A stretch of DNA of 64,000 nt from Rhizobiales bacterium 65-79 (GTDB lineage Bacteria > Pseudomonadota > Alphaproteobacteria > Rhizobiales > Rhizobiaceae): positions 247,344-311,343 of the forward strand of contig MKRJ01000013.1 of assembly GCA_001896885.1 (NCBI GenBank), given 5' to 3'. The notes beneath the pieces are model-generated. The model saw only the letters and a list, made by a program, of their open reading frames with translations. It ran no database searches and was not told where the DNA came from. The position numbers were made by a program, and so were the translations under genes. The stretch's first letter is position 1; each line of letters opens with the position of its first letter. This document shows, piece after piece, positions 17,077 to 27,642 of this stretch.

Positions 17077-18072
17077 TCAAATGGTCACGACAACTTTGCC
17101 GATCGGCTTGCCATCCTTCATTTCAGCGAACGCCCGCACTGCGTCTTCCATAGGATAGGCCGCGTGTATCTTCGGATCGATGCGCCCGGTCGCGTACATG
17201 TCCAGCAGCGTATCCATTGCCCGCTGATGGGCCTCCACATCCCTCTTGACGGCCGCTCCCCAGAAGACGCCACGAATATCGCAGGATTTGAGCAGCGGGA
17301 GGTTTGCCGGAATGCTCGGAATGCCGGAAGGAAAGCCGATGACCAGGAAACGTCCCAGCCAGGCCAATGTCCTCAGCGCCGGCCCCGCCAAATCGCCACC
17401 GACCGTGTCGACAACGATATCAGACTGACCGCCTTCCAACGCCTGACGTAAGTCTTCCGATACCGCTCGTTGTTTCTCGCGATCGATCGCACCGCGAGGA
17501 CAGATGACGTAATTTTTCGCGCCACGCGCCTTGGCTGCTTCGCCTTTTTCTGCAGTGCTCACCCCAGCGGTAACGGTTGCCCCGAACGCGTTTGCCAGTT
17601 CGACGGCAGCCAGTCCGACTCCACCCGCGGCACCGAGAACCAGCACTCTGTCGCCAGCCTTCATGCCGCCACGCTCAGTCAATCCGTAGTAAGCCGTGCC
17701 GTAAGCCATCTGAAGCGCTGCCGCCTTCTCGAAACTTACCGCGTCCGGCAATCTGCGGCACATGCTGGCTTCGATGCAGATCTGTTGGACTAAAGCGCCC
17801 CAGAGCGGGAGCGCCATCACGCGGTCTCCCGGAAGATAGTCCTTAACGCCGAGGCCGACCTTGTCCACGACCCCCGAAAGCTCGGCACCGGGTGCGAACG
17901 GCCGTTCGGGGCGGAATTGATATTTGTCCTCGATGATCAGCAGGTCCGGATAGTTCATCGCGGCCGCCTTGACCGTGATGCGGACTTCGCCCGGCTTGGG
18001 TTCAGGAGGCGCGATATCGGAGATCAGAAGGGTTTCCGGCCCGCCTGGGGCCACACTCAGTACGGCTTTCAT
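17077..18072 (-). CDS. Zinc-independent MDR oxidoreductase (NADPH:quinone oxidoreductase-like)
   Basis: The 331-residue protein has the medium-chain dehydrogenase/reductase layout: a GroES-like half (FAPGAELSGVVDKVG, PGDRVMALP) and a Rossmann half with VLVLGAAGGVGLAAVELANAFGA. Catalytic and structural zinc ligands are absent, as in quinone oxidoreductases, enoyl reductases and crotonyl-CoA-type reductases. It may reduce an enoyl or quinone intermediate with NADPH. It leads the leftward two-gene unit whose control region holds site B. Confidence 0.85.
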   Translation of the reverse strand: MKAVLSVAPGGPETLLISDIAPPEPKPGEVRITVKAAAMNYPDLLIIEDKYQFRPERPFAPGAELSGVVDKVGLGVKDYLPGDRVMALPLWGALVQQICIEASMCRRLPDAVSFEKAAALQMAYGTAYYGLTERGGMKAGDRVLVLGAAGGVGLAAVELANAFGATVTAGVSTAEKGEAAKARGAKNYVICPRGAIDREKQRAVSEDLRQALEGGQSDIVVDTVGGDLAGPALRTLAWLGRFLVIGFPSGIPSIPANLPLLKSCDIRGVFWGAAVKRDVEAHQRAMDTLLDMYATGRIDPKIHAAYPMEDAVRAFAEMKDGKPIGKVVVTI

Positions 18073-18486
18073 CGTCCCCTTTCCACTGATTGGCCGTCGC
18101 CGGTTTGCCAGGGACGGACATGACCGGCGGCGCCGAATTCCGGATCGCGAAACTCCTTGCCCGGAGCGCCTTTGCCGCTGGACGCTCTCAATACAGGAGA
18201 CCTTTCCGTTTCCGCCGATTTGGTGCTATGGTCATGCTAATTGTTGACATTACGAATTTGAACAATATCGCCTTCCACGTCCGATGGATACACAAAACAT
18301 GGGTTTCCCGCTCGTTTGGAGGCGCCGGTTTCATGATGTGCCGATCATGAACCAGCACGATCGACCGTCGAAGGTGAGCTTCGCTTACAAGCAGATCGCC
18401 GATGAAATGGGCGGGCACAATCTGGAAGGCATCCGGCCGGCAAGACGGGAGGATTGCACGCCTATCGCCAACCCGGGGGCGGCCAC
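18073..18486. other. 414-bp divergent control region between the MDR and kinase genes
   Basis: I see site B at 18239-18256 and no convincing gene. A 70-codon frame at 18284-18496 overlaps the kinase start and has no recognisable features. The stretch 18232-18275 is clearly more AT-rich than its surroundings, as expected for promoters serving both directions. Confidence 0.5.
18239..18256 (-). promoter_or_regulatory. Candidate operator, site B of the shared motif
   Basis: On the minus strand this is TTCGTAATGTCAACAATT, sharing the 12-mer AATGTCAACAAT with site A. On the plus strand it includes a perfect TTGACA (18244-18249), but the -10 at the right distance is poor. It lies between the leftward MDR/hydratase unit and the rightward kinase/dehydrogenase unit. 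Confidence 0.5.
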
Positions 18487-19507
18487 ATGGCAGTAGAGCC
18501 CGATTTTGACCCGGCGCGCCTGGAAAGATATCTGGGCGGCCCGGTGACGCTGACGCCGGTGGCTAGCGGCCAGTCCAATCCGACCTGGTTCATCGCTTTC
18601 GGCAATCAGAAACTGGTACTGCGCAAGAAGCCGAAGGGCGCAACGCTGGCCAGTGCCCACGCGGTCGACCGGGAATACCGGGTAATGGCTGCTCTGGCCG
18701 GCTTGGGTGTGCCGGTCCCGCGCATGCTGTTGCTCGAGGAAGATCCGGAAATAATCGGAACCCCGTTCTTCCTGATGGAACAGTTGGAAGGCCAGGTGTG
18801 CGAAGACAGTGCCCTGTCCGGCTTCGAGCCGAAAGCACGTTCCGCAATCTACGCCGACGCTGCCCGCATACTTTCCCGATTGCATCGGGTCGACTGGAAG
18901 GCGGCGGAACTGGAAGGCTTTGGTAAGCCGACCGACTACTATGCTCGCCAGGTTCGGCGGTGGACAACGCAATGGCAAAAATCGAGAACCCGGCAGGACC
19001 TGCGCATTGATGCGCTTGCCGAGTGGTTTGCCGGCAACATCCCGCCGGAGGAAGCAACGACCATCGTCCATGGCGACTATCGGGTCGGCAATCTGATGAT
19101 CGCGCCGGATGTCCCGCGAATCGCCGGGGTTCTTGACTGGGAATTGTCGACGCTCGGTGACCCGAGGGCTGATCTGGCGCATTTCTCCATGTTCTGGTTG
19201 CTCAATCCGCAGCAATTGGGCGGCCTTTCCGGGCTCGACCTGAGAAAGCTCGGGATCCCGAGCCAGTCCGAGTTCCTGGAATGCTACAGCCGGGAGAACG
19301 GCAAGGTTGCAACCCTGACACCATTCCATCGGGCCTTCGCGCTATTCCGGATGTCCGTGATTTTCGAGGGCATCACCTTCCGCGAACGGTCGGGCCAGGC
19401 CGTCAGCGAGCACGCTAAAACCGTCGGGCGTCTGGCGCCGGTATGCGCCGAACTGGCCGAATCCATCATATCCAGCGATGCTGGCGCCAAAAAGGCGAGG
19501 AGGAAGC

Positions 19508-19518
<11 letters not shown>
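18487..19518 (+). CDS. Aminoglycoside-phosphotransferase-fold kinase, ACAD10/11 N-terminal type
   Basis: The 343-residue protein has the kinase-like fold with the Brenner motif HGDYRVGNL (195-203) and the metal-binding DWE at 217-219 followed by LSTLGDPRADLA. This closely follows the phosphotransferase half of ACAD10/ACAD11 and the LvaA kinase of levulinate catabolism. These phosphorylate the hydroxyl of a 4-hydroxyacyl-CoA. The following acyl-CoA dehydrogenase gene overlaps it by 11 bp. The ATG at 18487 is preferred; an in-frame TTG at 18454 has its GGGAGGA too close. Antibiotic resistance is unlikely in this context. Confidence 0.82.
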
Positions 19519-20761
<1,243 letters not shown>

Positions 20762-20834
20762 AATGAGGGCTGGGCCCTATTCAGCAACCTGGCAACGGCT
20801 GCTAGTTTGGTCGTATGCAGACCGAGGAGTTTCA

Positions 20835-22094
20835 TCAGAACCGCTCAATACTGAACGGGTCAAGATCCAGCCGAATTTCCTCTCCCGCCACAAGGCGGCC
20901 GACGATACTCCCCGTAGCGGCCGATGCTGTCAGGCCGAGATGGCCGTGGCCGAATGCACAAATCAGCCCTCCCCAGCGTCGTGGCCGGCCAATAACCGGA
21001 AGGGAATCGGGAAGACACGGTCTGCGACCCATCCAGAAAGGTTTTGGCTGCTCCACCTGTGCCGAAGGCAGGACGGCCTTCAGATCGTCGATCAGGAGCT
21101 TGGCCCGCGCCTCGTTCCCCGGCGCGTCCAACCCCGCAATCTCCACTGTCCCGGCCACGCGCAAACCTGTCTCCATGGAGGTGATGAACACCTTGCGATC
21201 CGCCGGCACGATCGGCCTTGACAGCGAGATGGCGGAATCCGCGAAATCGAGATGGTAGCCTCGCTGCGCTTCGAGAGGCACGTCATAGCCCAACGGGCGC
21301 AGCAGGCCGGCGGACCACGCGCCCGCCGCCAGGACGACGTGGCCGTGCCGGTGGGTTCCAGCATGGGTTGTCACACCGCATATGCGCGCTCCTTCGGTGA
21401 CGAAGGACTTCGCCCGTTCGCGGCGAAAGCTGACGCCGTTCGCGGCGAGAGCCTCCGCGATCGCGGCCGCCTGGCGATGCGGGTTCACGCTCATGGCGGC
21501 ATCTGGAAGGAAGATTCCGATGCGGTAAGCCGGACCGACCTGCGGTTCGAGCGCCTCGATCCCCGCCCGGTCCAGCTTCTCGAATCGCGCGCCATGCGCG
21601 GCACGCAGCTTCCAGTCGCCGCGACTGCCGCGCAGCTGGCGTTCGTTCCGATAGAGATGAAGCTGGCCGCTTTTGCGGACGATATCGGCGGCGCCAACCT
21701 CCGACAGCAGTTGCATGTGCTGCGAGATGGCATCGCCATAAAGGCCGGCAAGCGCGTCGGCGATCGCGGCCACGCGCTGCGGTCGGGCAGCCGCCGCGAA
21801 GCGCACAATCCAGGGGAACGCCGAAATCCAGTAGCTCAGCGGGATGTGCAATGCGCTGCGTGGGTTGAGAAGCATCCCGGGAACCTTGGCTAGGAGCCCC
21901 GGCATGGCGAGGGGCGTGACCGACCCTGGGCTTATCGCGCCGGCGTTGCCGGACGAACAGCCGCTGCCCGGCATCTCGGGGTCGTACAGGACGACCTGGA
22001 ATCCCCGCTTGGTAAGGTGCCACGCGATCGACAACCCGATGATGCCGGCTCCGACCACCGCCACACTTTCATCGGCATTTGCTCCCTTGATCAT
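20835..22094 (-). CDS. FAD-dependent D-amino-acid dehydrogenase (DadA-like)
   Basis: The 419-residue protein begins with the dinucleotide-binding motif VAVVGAGIIGLSIAWHLTKRG. DadA-like segments follow: CSSGNAGAISPGSVTPLAMP, a GYHLDF segment and C-terminal FGHGHLGLTASAATG. It oxidises D-amino acids (or related amines) to keto acids at the membrane face. ATG at 22094 gives the normal family length and start; a longer GTG frame to 22163 has no ribosome site. It is the last gene of the leftward oxoprolinase-transporter run, which suggests that D-residues come from the imported substrate. Confidence 0.86.
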   Translation of the reverse strand: MIKGANADESVAVVGAGIIGLSIAWHLTKRGFQVVLYDPEMPGSGCSSGNAGAISPGSVTPLAMPGLLAKVPGMLLNPRSALHIPLSYWISAFPWIVRFAAAARPQRVAAIADALAGLYGDAISQHMQLLSEVGAADIVRKSGQLHLYRNERQLRGSRGDWKLRAAHGARFEKLDRAGIEALEPQVGPAYRIGIFLPDAAMSVNPHRQAAAIAEALAANGVSFRRERAKSFVTEGARICGVTTHAGTHRHGHVVLAAGAWSAGLLRPLGYDVPLEAQRGYHLDFADSAISLSRPIVPADRKVFITSMETGLRVAGTVEIAGLDAPGNEARAKLLIDDLKAVLPSAQVEQPKPFWMGRRPCLPDSLPVIGRPRRWGGLICAFGHGHLGLTASAATGSIVGRLVAGEEIRLDLDPFSIERF

Positions 22095-22194
22095 GAATTC
22101 GCTTTCGTCTTTTGGCGCCGGAAGCCTGCCGGCCCGCTTTCCAACCAGGTCCGGAAGTGGCACCCGAATCGCCGCTCGCGGCGATGGCGTTTGG

Positions 22195-22206
22195 TTAGGA
22201 TCCTAA
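22195..22206. promoter_or_regulatory. 12-bp perfect palindrome upstream of the D-amino-acid dehydrogenase gene
   Basis: TTAGGATCCTAA lies between the ATPase stop (22220) and the dadA-like start (22094). It could be an operator for a separate promoter of the dehydrogenase. The stem is too short for a good terminator. Confidence 0.3.
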
Positions 22207-22219
22207 GGGTTGAGCGAGA

Positions 22220-23041
22220 TCAGCCGGAGTCCAGCAGCACCGGCAGCCTGGCATCGGGCGTGGGTTCGAGCGTCGCCGAAAGAAGACGGCGCGTGTATGC
22301 GTGCTGGGGATCGGTGAGGATCTGCCTGGTCTCGCCGCTTTCCACGATCTGGCCGCGATACATGACGAGGATACGCGAGCACATCGCCTGCACGACGGCG
22401 AGGTTGTGCGATATGAAGAGGTAGGTCAGCCCGAATTCCGCTCTCAGGCTGCGGAGGAATTCCAGAATCTGCGCCTGCACGGAGACGTCGAGCGCGGATG
22501 TCGGTTCGTCCAGAACGAGTATCTTCGGGTTCAGCATCAGCGCGCGCGCTATACAGAGCCGCTGCTTCTGGCCACCGGACAATTCGTGCGGATAGCGGCC
22601 GAGAAAAATCTCCGGCAGCCCGATTATGTCGATCATCGTCGAGATGCGTCGTCGTATTTCGCTCCTGGAGAAGCCGCCCTGGATCAAGAGCGGCTCCGCC
22701 ATCGCCCGGCCGAGGCTCATACGCGGATGAAGCGAGGTGTGGGGATTTTGAAACACGATCTGGATGTCGCGACGGAGGCTGCGCATCTGCCGCGCCGGAA
22801 GCGCGGCGATGTCGCGGCCAAGGACGACGATCTCGCCGCCGGTCGGCGGCAGCAGGCCGAGAAGCAGCCGGCCGACAGTCGACTTCCCCGATCCTGACTC
22901 GCCGACGAGGCCGACGGTCTCGCCGCGCTCAAGGGTGAAATCGACGTTGTCGACGGCTGTAACCTCCCGCTTGCGGAAAGGGCCGTCCGGTACCTGGAAG
23001 GTCTTCCTGAGGCCGGCGACACGCGCAACGTGGTCAGGCAT
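22220..23041 (-). CDS. Oligopeptide ABC transporter ATPase (OppF/DppF type)
   Basis: The 273-residue ATPase has Walker A GESGSGKST, signature LSGGQKQRLCIARAL, Walker B ILVLDEPTSALDVSVQAQ and switch FISHNL. It is one of the two nonidentical motors of a peptide-type importer. The ATG at 23041 is chosen because GGAG lies 7 bp upstream and it overlaps the preceding stop; an in-frame ATG at 23056 is possible. It lacks the C-terminal cysteine cluster often present in OppF. Confidence 0.9.
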   Translation of the reverse strand: MPDHVARVAGLRKTFQVPDGPFRKREVTAVDNVDFTLERGETVGLVGESGSGKSTVGRLLLGLLPPTGGEIVVLGRDIAALPARQMRSLRRDIQIVFQNPHTSLHPRMSLGRAMAEPLLIQGGFSRSEIRRRISTMIDIIGLPEIFLGRYPHELSGGQKQRLCIARALMLNPKILVLDEPTSALDVSVQAQILEFLRSLRAEFGLTYLFISHNLAVVQAMCSRILVMYRGQIVESGETRQILTDPQHAYTRRLLSATLEPTPDARLPVLLDSG

Positions 23042-24056
23042 CGGCATGCTCCGCATGAAAGCAGGCGACCTCGTGGCTGACGCCCCGGCGCTCGAGTGTC
23101 GGCGCCTCGGTCCTGCAGCGGCTATCGGCCAGAGCGCAGCGCGCGGCGAAGCGGCATCCTTGCGGCGGCTTCAGCAGATTCGGGATCTGGCCCGGGATTC
23201 CCTTGATCGTGCGCTGGGGGTAGCCGAGCCGCGGCACGGCGTTGATCAGTCCGCGCGTGTAGGGGTGAACAGGATTGGCGAGGACCGCCGCCTTGCTGCC
23301 GCTCTCGACGATCGTGCCGGCATACATGACGACGATCCGTTGGCACATGCTGGCGATGACCCCGAGATCGTGCGAGATCAGCATCAGGCTCATCTCGTCG
23401 CCGGTAAGAAGGTCGGAGATCATGTGGAGGATCTGGGCCTGCACCGTGACGTCGAGGGCGGTCGTCGGCTCGTCGGCGATCAAGAGCCTCGGCCGCCCGA
23501 CGATCGCCGCCGCGATCAGGATACGCTGGCGCATGCCGCCCGACAGCTGTCCGGGATAGCTGTCGAATATCCGCTCCGGATCGGCAAGACCCAGCCTGCC
23601 CAGCAGGGCGATCGCCTCTCCGCGCCTGTCGTGGGATGCCGAAGTGCGCCCGTTGACCTCGTCGCGATGGACGATCGCCTCGAGAAGGTAGCTGCCCGCC
23701 GTGTAGAGCGGATCCAGAAAGGTCATCGGGTCCTGGAAGACCATGCCGATCTCGGCGCCGCGTATCCGGCGAAGGCGCCTTTGCGGAGCCCGCAGCAGGT
23801 TTTCCCCCTTCCAGAGGATGCCGCCCCCGGCATAGCGGGCCGTGCGGCTCGGCAGGAGACCGAGGACGCTCTTCGCCAGAACCGACTTGCCGCATCCCGT
23901 CTCGCCGACGATGCCGACGGACTCGCCGGATGCTATGGCAAGGCTTATTTCATCGAGGACGCTCACCTTCCCTTCGAAGGTATGGAAGTTGACCGACAGA
24001 CGATCGATCGAAAGCAGGCTCTTCGACGAAGGCTCGATATGTCCGGACGCGGTCAC
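23034..24056 (-). CDS. Oligopeptide ABC transporter ATPase (OppD/DppD type)
   Basis: The 340-residue ATPase has Walker A GETGCGKSV, signature LSGGMRQRILIAAAI, Walker B LLIADEPTTALDVTVQAQ and LISHDL. Its C-terminal peptide-transporter extension holds the cysteine cluster (CRFAARCALADSRC). GTG at 24056 overlaps the OppC-type stop as GTGA; the long frame upstream of this point is only the shadow of the permease gene. It pairs with the OppF-type ATPase. Confidence 0.9.
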   Translation of the reverse strand: MTASGHIEPSSKSLLSIDRLSVNFHTFEGKVSVLDEISLAIASGESVGIVGETGCGKSVLAKSVLGLLPSRTARYAGGGILWKGENLLRAPQRRLRRIRGAEIGMVFQDPMTFLDPLYTAGSYLLEAIVHRDEVNGRTSASHDRRGEAIALLGRLGLADPERIFDSYPGQLSGGMRQRILIAAAIVGRPRLLIADEPTTALDVTVQAQILHMISDLLTGDEMSLMLISHDLGVIASMCQRIVVMYAGTIVESGSKAAVLANPVHPYTRGLINAVPRLGYPQRTIKGIPGQIPNLLKPPQGCRFAARCALADSRCRTEAPTLERRGVSHEVACFHAEHADA

Positions 24057-24973
24057 TGCGATGTCGTCCTCGGGTCGAAGATGTCCCGCAAGCCGTCGCC
24101 CAGCAGGTTGAAGCCGAGCACGCTCACGTAGATGGCAAGACCAGGAAAGACGGCGAACCACCACCAGGTCGGCAGATAGCCGCGCGCGACGCTGAGCATG
24201 GCGCCCCACTCCGGCGAAGGCGCCTTGGCGCCCAGCCCGATGAAGCCGAGGCCCGCCGCTGCCAGGATCGCGGCACCCATGTCCAGGCTCGCCTTGACGA
24301 TCAATGGCGAGGTGCAATTCGGCAGCATGTAGCGGAACACGATGCGGAGCGTCGAGGCGCCCATGGCGCGCGCCGCTTCGACAAAGGGCTCCTTACTCAG
24401 GGAAAGGGCCTTGCTGTCGACCAGCCGAACATAGCCCGGCCACCAGACGATCGCGAGAGCGATCGTGGCATTCGTCACGCCCGGTCCGAGCACGGTTACG
24501 ATCGGGATCGCCAGGACCAGGCTCGGCAAGGCTAGGAACAGGTCGGTGAACGCCATTATGACGCGCCGGACATTGCCTCCCAGATAGCCGGAGAAAATGC
24601 CGAGCGGAACGCCGATGACGGCGGCACCGAGCGTGATGGTGAGCCCTATCTGCAGCGAGATCCGCGTGCCGATGACGACACGCGAAAAGATGTCGTTGCC
24701 CATGTCGTCGGTTCCGAACCAGTGCTCCATGCTCGGCGGCAGGAGCATGCTCGACATGTCCACATTGCCGGTCGAGGCGCCGGGATAGGGCACGATATAA
24801 GGCCCGAGAATCGCCAGGACCAGGAAGATGGCGACGATCACCAACCCGACAACGGAAGAGAAGCTGCGCGAGAGCAGCCAGAGGGCGCGGCGCGCCTCGC
24901 GCCAGACCCCGCGCGGATTTTCGCTGGCGTCGGCCGATGTCGCGGTGGCCTCGATCGCGCTCGCCTCACTCAC
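24053..24973 (-). CDS. Oligopeptide ABC transporter permease (OppC/DppC type)
   Basis: The 306-residue inner-membrane protein has a first transmembrane helix near residues 35-60 and the OppC-type GTDDMGNDIFSRVVIGTRISLQIG. Its coupling loop is EAARAMGASTLRIVFRYMLPNC. The N-terminal 25 residues are a charged cytoplasmic tail rich in Ala and Ser. It follows the OppB-type permease by only 3 bp and overlaps the next ATPase gene by 4 bp. Confidence 0.92.
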   Translation of the reverse strand: MSEASAIEATATSADASENPRGVWREARRALWLLSRSFSSVVGLVIVAIFLVLAILGPYIVPYPGASTGNVDMSSMLLPPSMEHWFGTDDMGNDIFSRVVIGTRISLQIGLTITLGAAVIGVPLGIFSGYLGGNVRRVIMAFTDLFLALPSLVLAIPIVTVLGPGVTNATIALAIVWWPGYVRLVDSKALSLSKEPFVEAARAMGASTLRIVFRYMLPNCTSPLIVKASLDMGAAILAAAGLGFIGLGAKAPSPEWGAMLSVARGYLPTWWWFAVFPGLAIYVSVLGFNLLGDGLRDIFDPRTTSQ

Positions 24974-24976
24974 GCC

Positions 24977-25987
24977 TCATGCCCTCCTCAGCCGCGGGTC
25001 CAGCACCGCATAGGCAATGTCGACGATGAAGTTGGCGAGCATTACGTTGAAGCCGATGATGAGCGTCACCGCCATCACCGGCTTGAAATCGCTCATGAGG
25101 GCCGAGTTGACGGCAAGCAGGCCGAGGCCGGGCCAGTCGAACACTGTCTCCACCAGGGCGGTGCCGCCCAGGGTCCAGCCATAATAGAGGCCGATGACGG
25201 CAAGGACGGGAAGCATGGCGTTGCGCAGCGCGTGCCGGATCCGGATGCTGTAATTGCCGAGGCCTTGAGCGCGGGCGCCAAGCACATAGTCCGACGACAG
25301 GGTCTCGATCATTTCCGCGCGCGTCAGACGGCAGATGGAAGCAAGAGTCGGAAAGGAAAGCACGAAGGCTGGCATCAGGAGGTAGGTGAAGGCCTCCCAG
25401 GCCGTGCTCCATTGCCCGCGCAGCAGCGCGTCGACGATCAGGAGGTGGGTAATCGGTTCGGGCGGGGTGGTGACCAGCCCGAGCCTCCCGCTGACGGGCA
25501 GCCAGCCGAGACCGACTGCGAAAACCAGCTGGAGCAGAAGCCCGAACCAGAACATCGGAAGGGCGATGCCGGACACCGAGAAAAGTCTCACGGCATGGTC
25601 GATGACGGTGTCGCGGCAGACCGCCGACAATACTCCGAGCGATATTCCGACCACCACGGCGAATGCCATGGCGAAAAGAACGAGTTCGACGCTGTTGGGA
25701 AGGGCGGTGGCGACCTGTTGCGCGACCGGCTCCGAGGTCGAGATCGACCGTCCGAGATTGCCGCGCAGTATATCCGAGACGTAGGTGACGAACTGCTCCG
25801 GCAGGGGTTTGTCCAACCCGTATTCCTGACGGATCGTCTCGATCATGGACGGATTGGCGTTGGGCCCGGCGGCGAGAGCCGCCGGGTCGCCGGGTGCGAC
25901 GTTGGCGATGACGAAAGTGATGCAGAGCAGGCCGAAGAGCATCGTGCACAGCACGCCGATCCGCCTGAGGAGATAAAAGACCAGCAT
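24977..25987 (-). CDS. Oligopeptide ABC transporter permease (OppB/DppB type)
   Basis: The 336-residue protein starts with the OppB-type hydrophobic helix (MLVFYLLRRIGVLCTMLFGLLCITFVI). It contains the GNLGRSISTSEPV extracellular region, and EMIETLSSDYVLGARAQGLG is the ATPase-coupling loop. It forms the heterodimeric channel with the 24053-24973 permease. It is separated from the binding-protein gene by 26 bp. Confidence 0.92.
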   Translation of the reverse strand: MLVFYLLRRIGVLCTMLFGLLCITFVIANVAPGDPAALAAGPNANPSMIETIRQEYGLDKPLPEQFVTYVSDILRGNLGRSISTSEPVAQQVATALPNSVELVLFAMAFAVVVGISLGVLSAVCRDTVIDHAVRLFSVSGIALPMFWFGLLLQLVFAVGLGWLPVSGRLGLVTTPPEPITHLLIVDALLRGQWSTAWEAFTYLLMPAFVLSFPTLASICRLTRAEMIETLSSDYVLGARAQGLGNYSIRIRHALRNAMLPVLAVIGLYYGWTLGGTALVETVFDWPGLGLLAVNSALMSDFKPVMAVTLIIGFNVMLANFIVDIAYAVLDPRLRRA

Positions 25988-26013
25988 GACTTTCGACGCT
26001 GCGCCCCTTCGGC

Positions 26014-27609
26014 TTACTGATCGATCCAGAGCGACTGCAGATCGGCGAAACCGCTCATTTCAACAGGGCAGTATTCGTAGCCCTTGACGTAGTCGCGATG
26101 CGCCAGGCGCACATTGGGCGTGTAGCTGAACACTTCCGGCTGATCGTCGGTGAGCTCCTTTTGTATCTCGGCGTAGATCGGCTCGCGCTTGCTCCAGTCC
26201 ATCTCGGTCTTGCCCTTCTCGATGAGGTCGAAGACCTTCTCGTCATTGTAGTGGCTGACGCCGAACCACTGGCCCCAGGCGCTCTTGTCATACTGGGAGG
26301 CGGTCGAATCGGGATCGACGGAATAAGTGGCGGTGAACAGCCCGGTCATGTTCGGCGCCGTCTCGGGCTTCTGCGCGTCGGCGACCATGTTGGCCCAGAG
26401 CTTCGGCGTCAGCTTGACGTCGATGCCGAGCGGCTTCAGGCTGGAGAGCAGGACGAGGCCGACCCGCCGGGTCTCGTCATTGCCCTGCTGGGACACGTAT
26501 TCCAGCGTCAGGCCGCCCTTGGGCCATTTCGTCTTGGCCAGATACTCCTTGGCCTTGGCGAGGTCCTGATGCGGGATGTCCGGGACGTCGATATGGCCCT
26601 GGACGGCGCTCGGGAAGGGGCTCGTCATCAAGGTGGCGTCGCCATTGTACAGTTCGGGCAGCGCTGAATAGTCGAAGGCGTAGGCGATCGCCTTGCGCAG
26701 ATTGACGTCGGCGGTCGGCCCGTTGACGTAGTTGAACTTGATCGCGAACGGGCTGGCGCCGACATTGTTCTCGATCGTGATGCCCGGCGTATTCTTCACT
26801 TGCTGGTAGTCGGCGGTGGTCAACCCCTCGACGATGTCGGCATGCTTGGTGATGAGCGCCGTGCGCTGTGCCGAAGGTTCCCTGATGACCTGGTAGATGA
26901 CGCCGCCGAAGTGCTTGTCGCCCTGGGGCCATCCTTTCCAGTAGTCGTCCCGCGCCTCCAGCACGTAGGTGGCGTCCTGCTTGAACGACTTGATCGCGAA
27001 CGGCCCGCTGCCCGCGGTATGGGTCATCATCCATTCCTGGCCCTGGTCATTGTCCTTCACATTGGGCTCGATCTGCTTCGGATTGACGATCATCCACCAT
27101 GGAATGTAGCCGATGAAGCTCGGAGAGGGCCGATCGAGGGTGAACTCTACGGTGCCCGCATCGACGACCTTGATGTTCTCGGGCTTCAGGATCGGCGAAA
27201 GCATCCACGCTACGCCCTTGTTGACCGTAAGCTGGCGGGAGAAGGAATACTTGACCGCTTCGGCATCGACGGGATCACCGTTCTGGAACTTGGCCTTCGG
27301 GTCGAGCTTGAACGTCCAGACCTTGCCGTCCGGGCTGTTGGTCCAGCTTGCCGCGATCCATGGAACGATCTTTGCCGGATCGCCCTTATATTTCACCAGT
27401 GGCTCGTAGATGTTGGAATCGAACAAGTGGTGGGGGGCATCGAACTTCTGCGCCGGGTCGAAATTGCTGGGCGGCGTTCGGCCGCCCCAGACGACATAAT
27501 TTTTCCCGCCCACGACCTCGAAGGCAGCGCCCGGCTGTGCGGAGAGGACCAGGAACGAGGCGGTGCAGGCAAGCGCCATGGTCGCGGCAAGATTGCATTT
27601 CAGGGGCAT
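26014..27609 (-). CDS. Oligopeptide-type ABC transporter substrate-binding protein
   Basis: The 531-residue periplasmic protein of solute-binding family 5 has a signal peptide (MPLKCNLAATMALACTASFL, cleavage likely near QPGAAFEVV). The family segments IYEPLVKY and DGKVWTFKLDPKAKFQNGDPVDAEAVKYSF are clear. It should bind the small peptide or cyclic amide delivered to the permeases encoded downstream. It lies 33 bp after the oxoprolinase gene in the same operon. Confidence 0.92.
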   Translation of the reverse strand: MPLKCNLAATMALACTASFLVLSAQPGAAFEVVGGKNYVVWGGRTPPSNFDPAQKFDAPHHLFDSNIYEPLVKYKGDPAKIVPWIAASWTNSPDGKVWTFKLDPKAKFQNGDPVDAEAVKYSFSRQLTVNKGVAWMLSPILKPENIKVVDAGTVEFTLDRPSPSFIGYIPWWMIVNPKQIEPNVKDNDQGQEWMMTHTAGSGPFAIKSFKQDATYVLEARDDYWKGWPQGDKHFGGVIYQVIREPSAQRTALITKHADIVEGLTTADYQQVKNTPGITIENNVGASPFAIKFNYVNGPTADVNLRKAIAYAFDYSALPELYNGDATLMTSPFPSAVQGHIDVPDIPHQDLAKAKEYLAKTKWPKGGLTLEYVSQQGNDETRRVGLVLLSSLKPLGIDVKLTPKLWANMVADAQKPETAPNMTGLFTATYSVDPDSTASQYDKSAWGQWFGVSHYNDEKVFDLIEKGKTEMDWSKREPIYAEIQKELTDDQPEVFSYTPNVRLAHRDYVKGYEYCPVEMSGFADLQSLWIDQ

Positions 27610-27642
27610 GCGACGGCTCCTTTTGCGAGAAGAACGGTCAGA

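Noticed and set aside
18284..18496. 70-codon frame before the kinase gene
   Set aside because: No motif, no ribosome site, and it overlaps a regulatory region and the kinase start.
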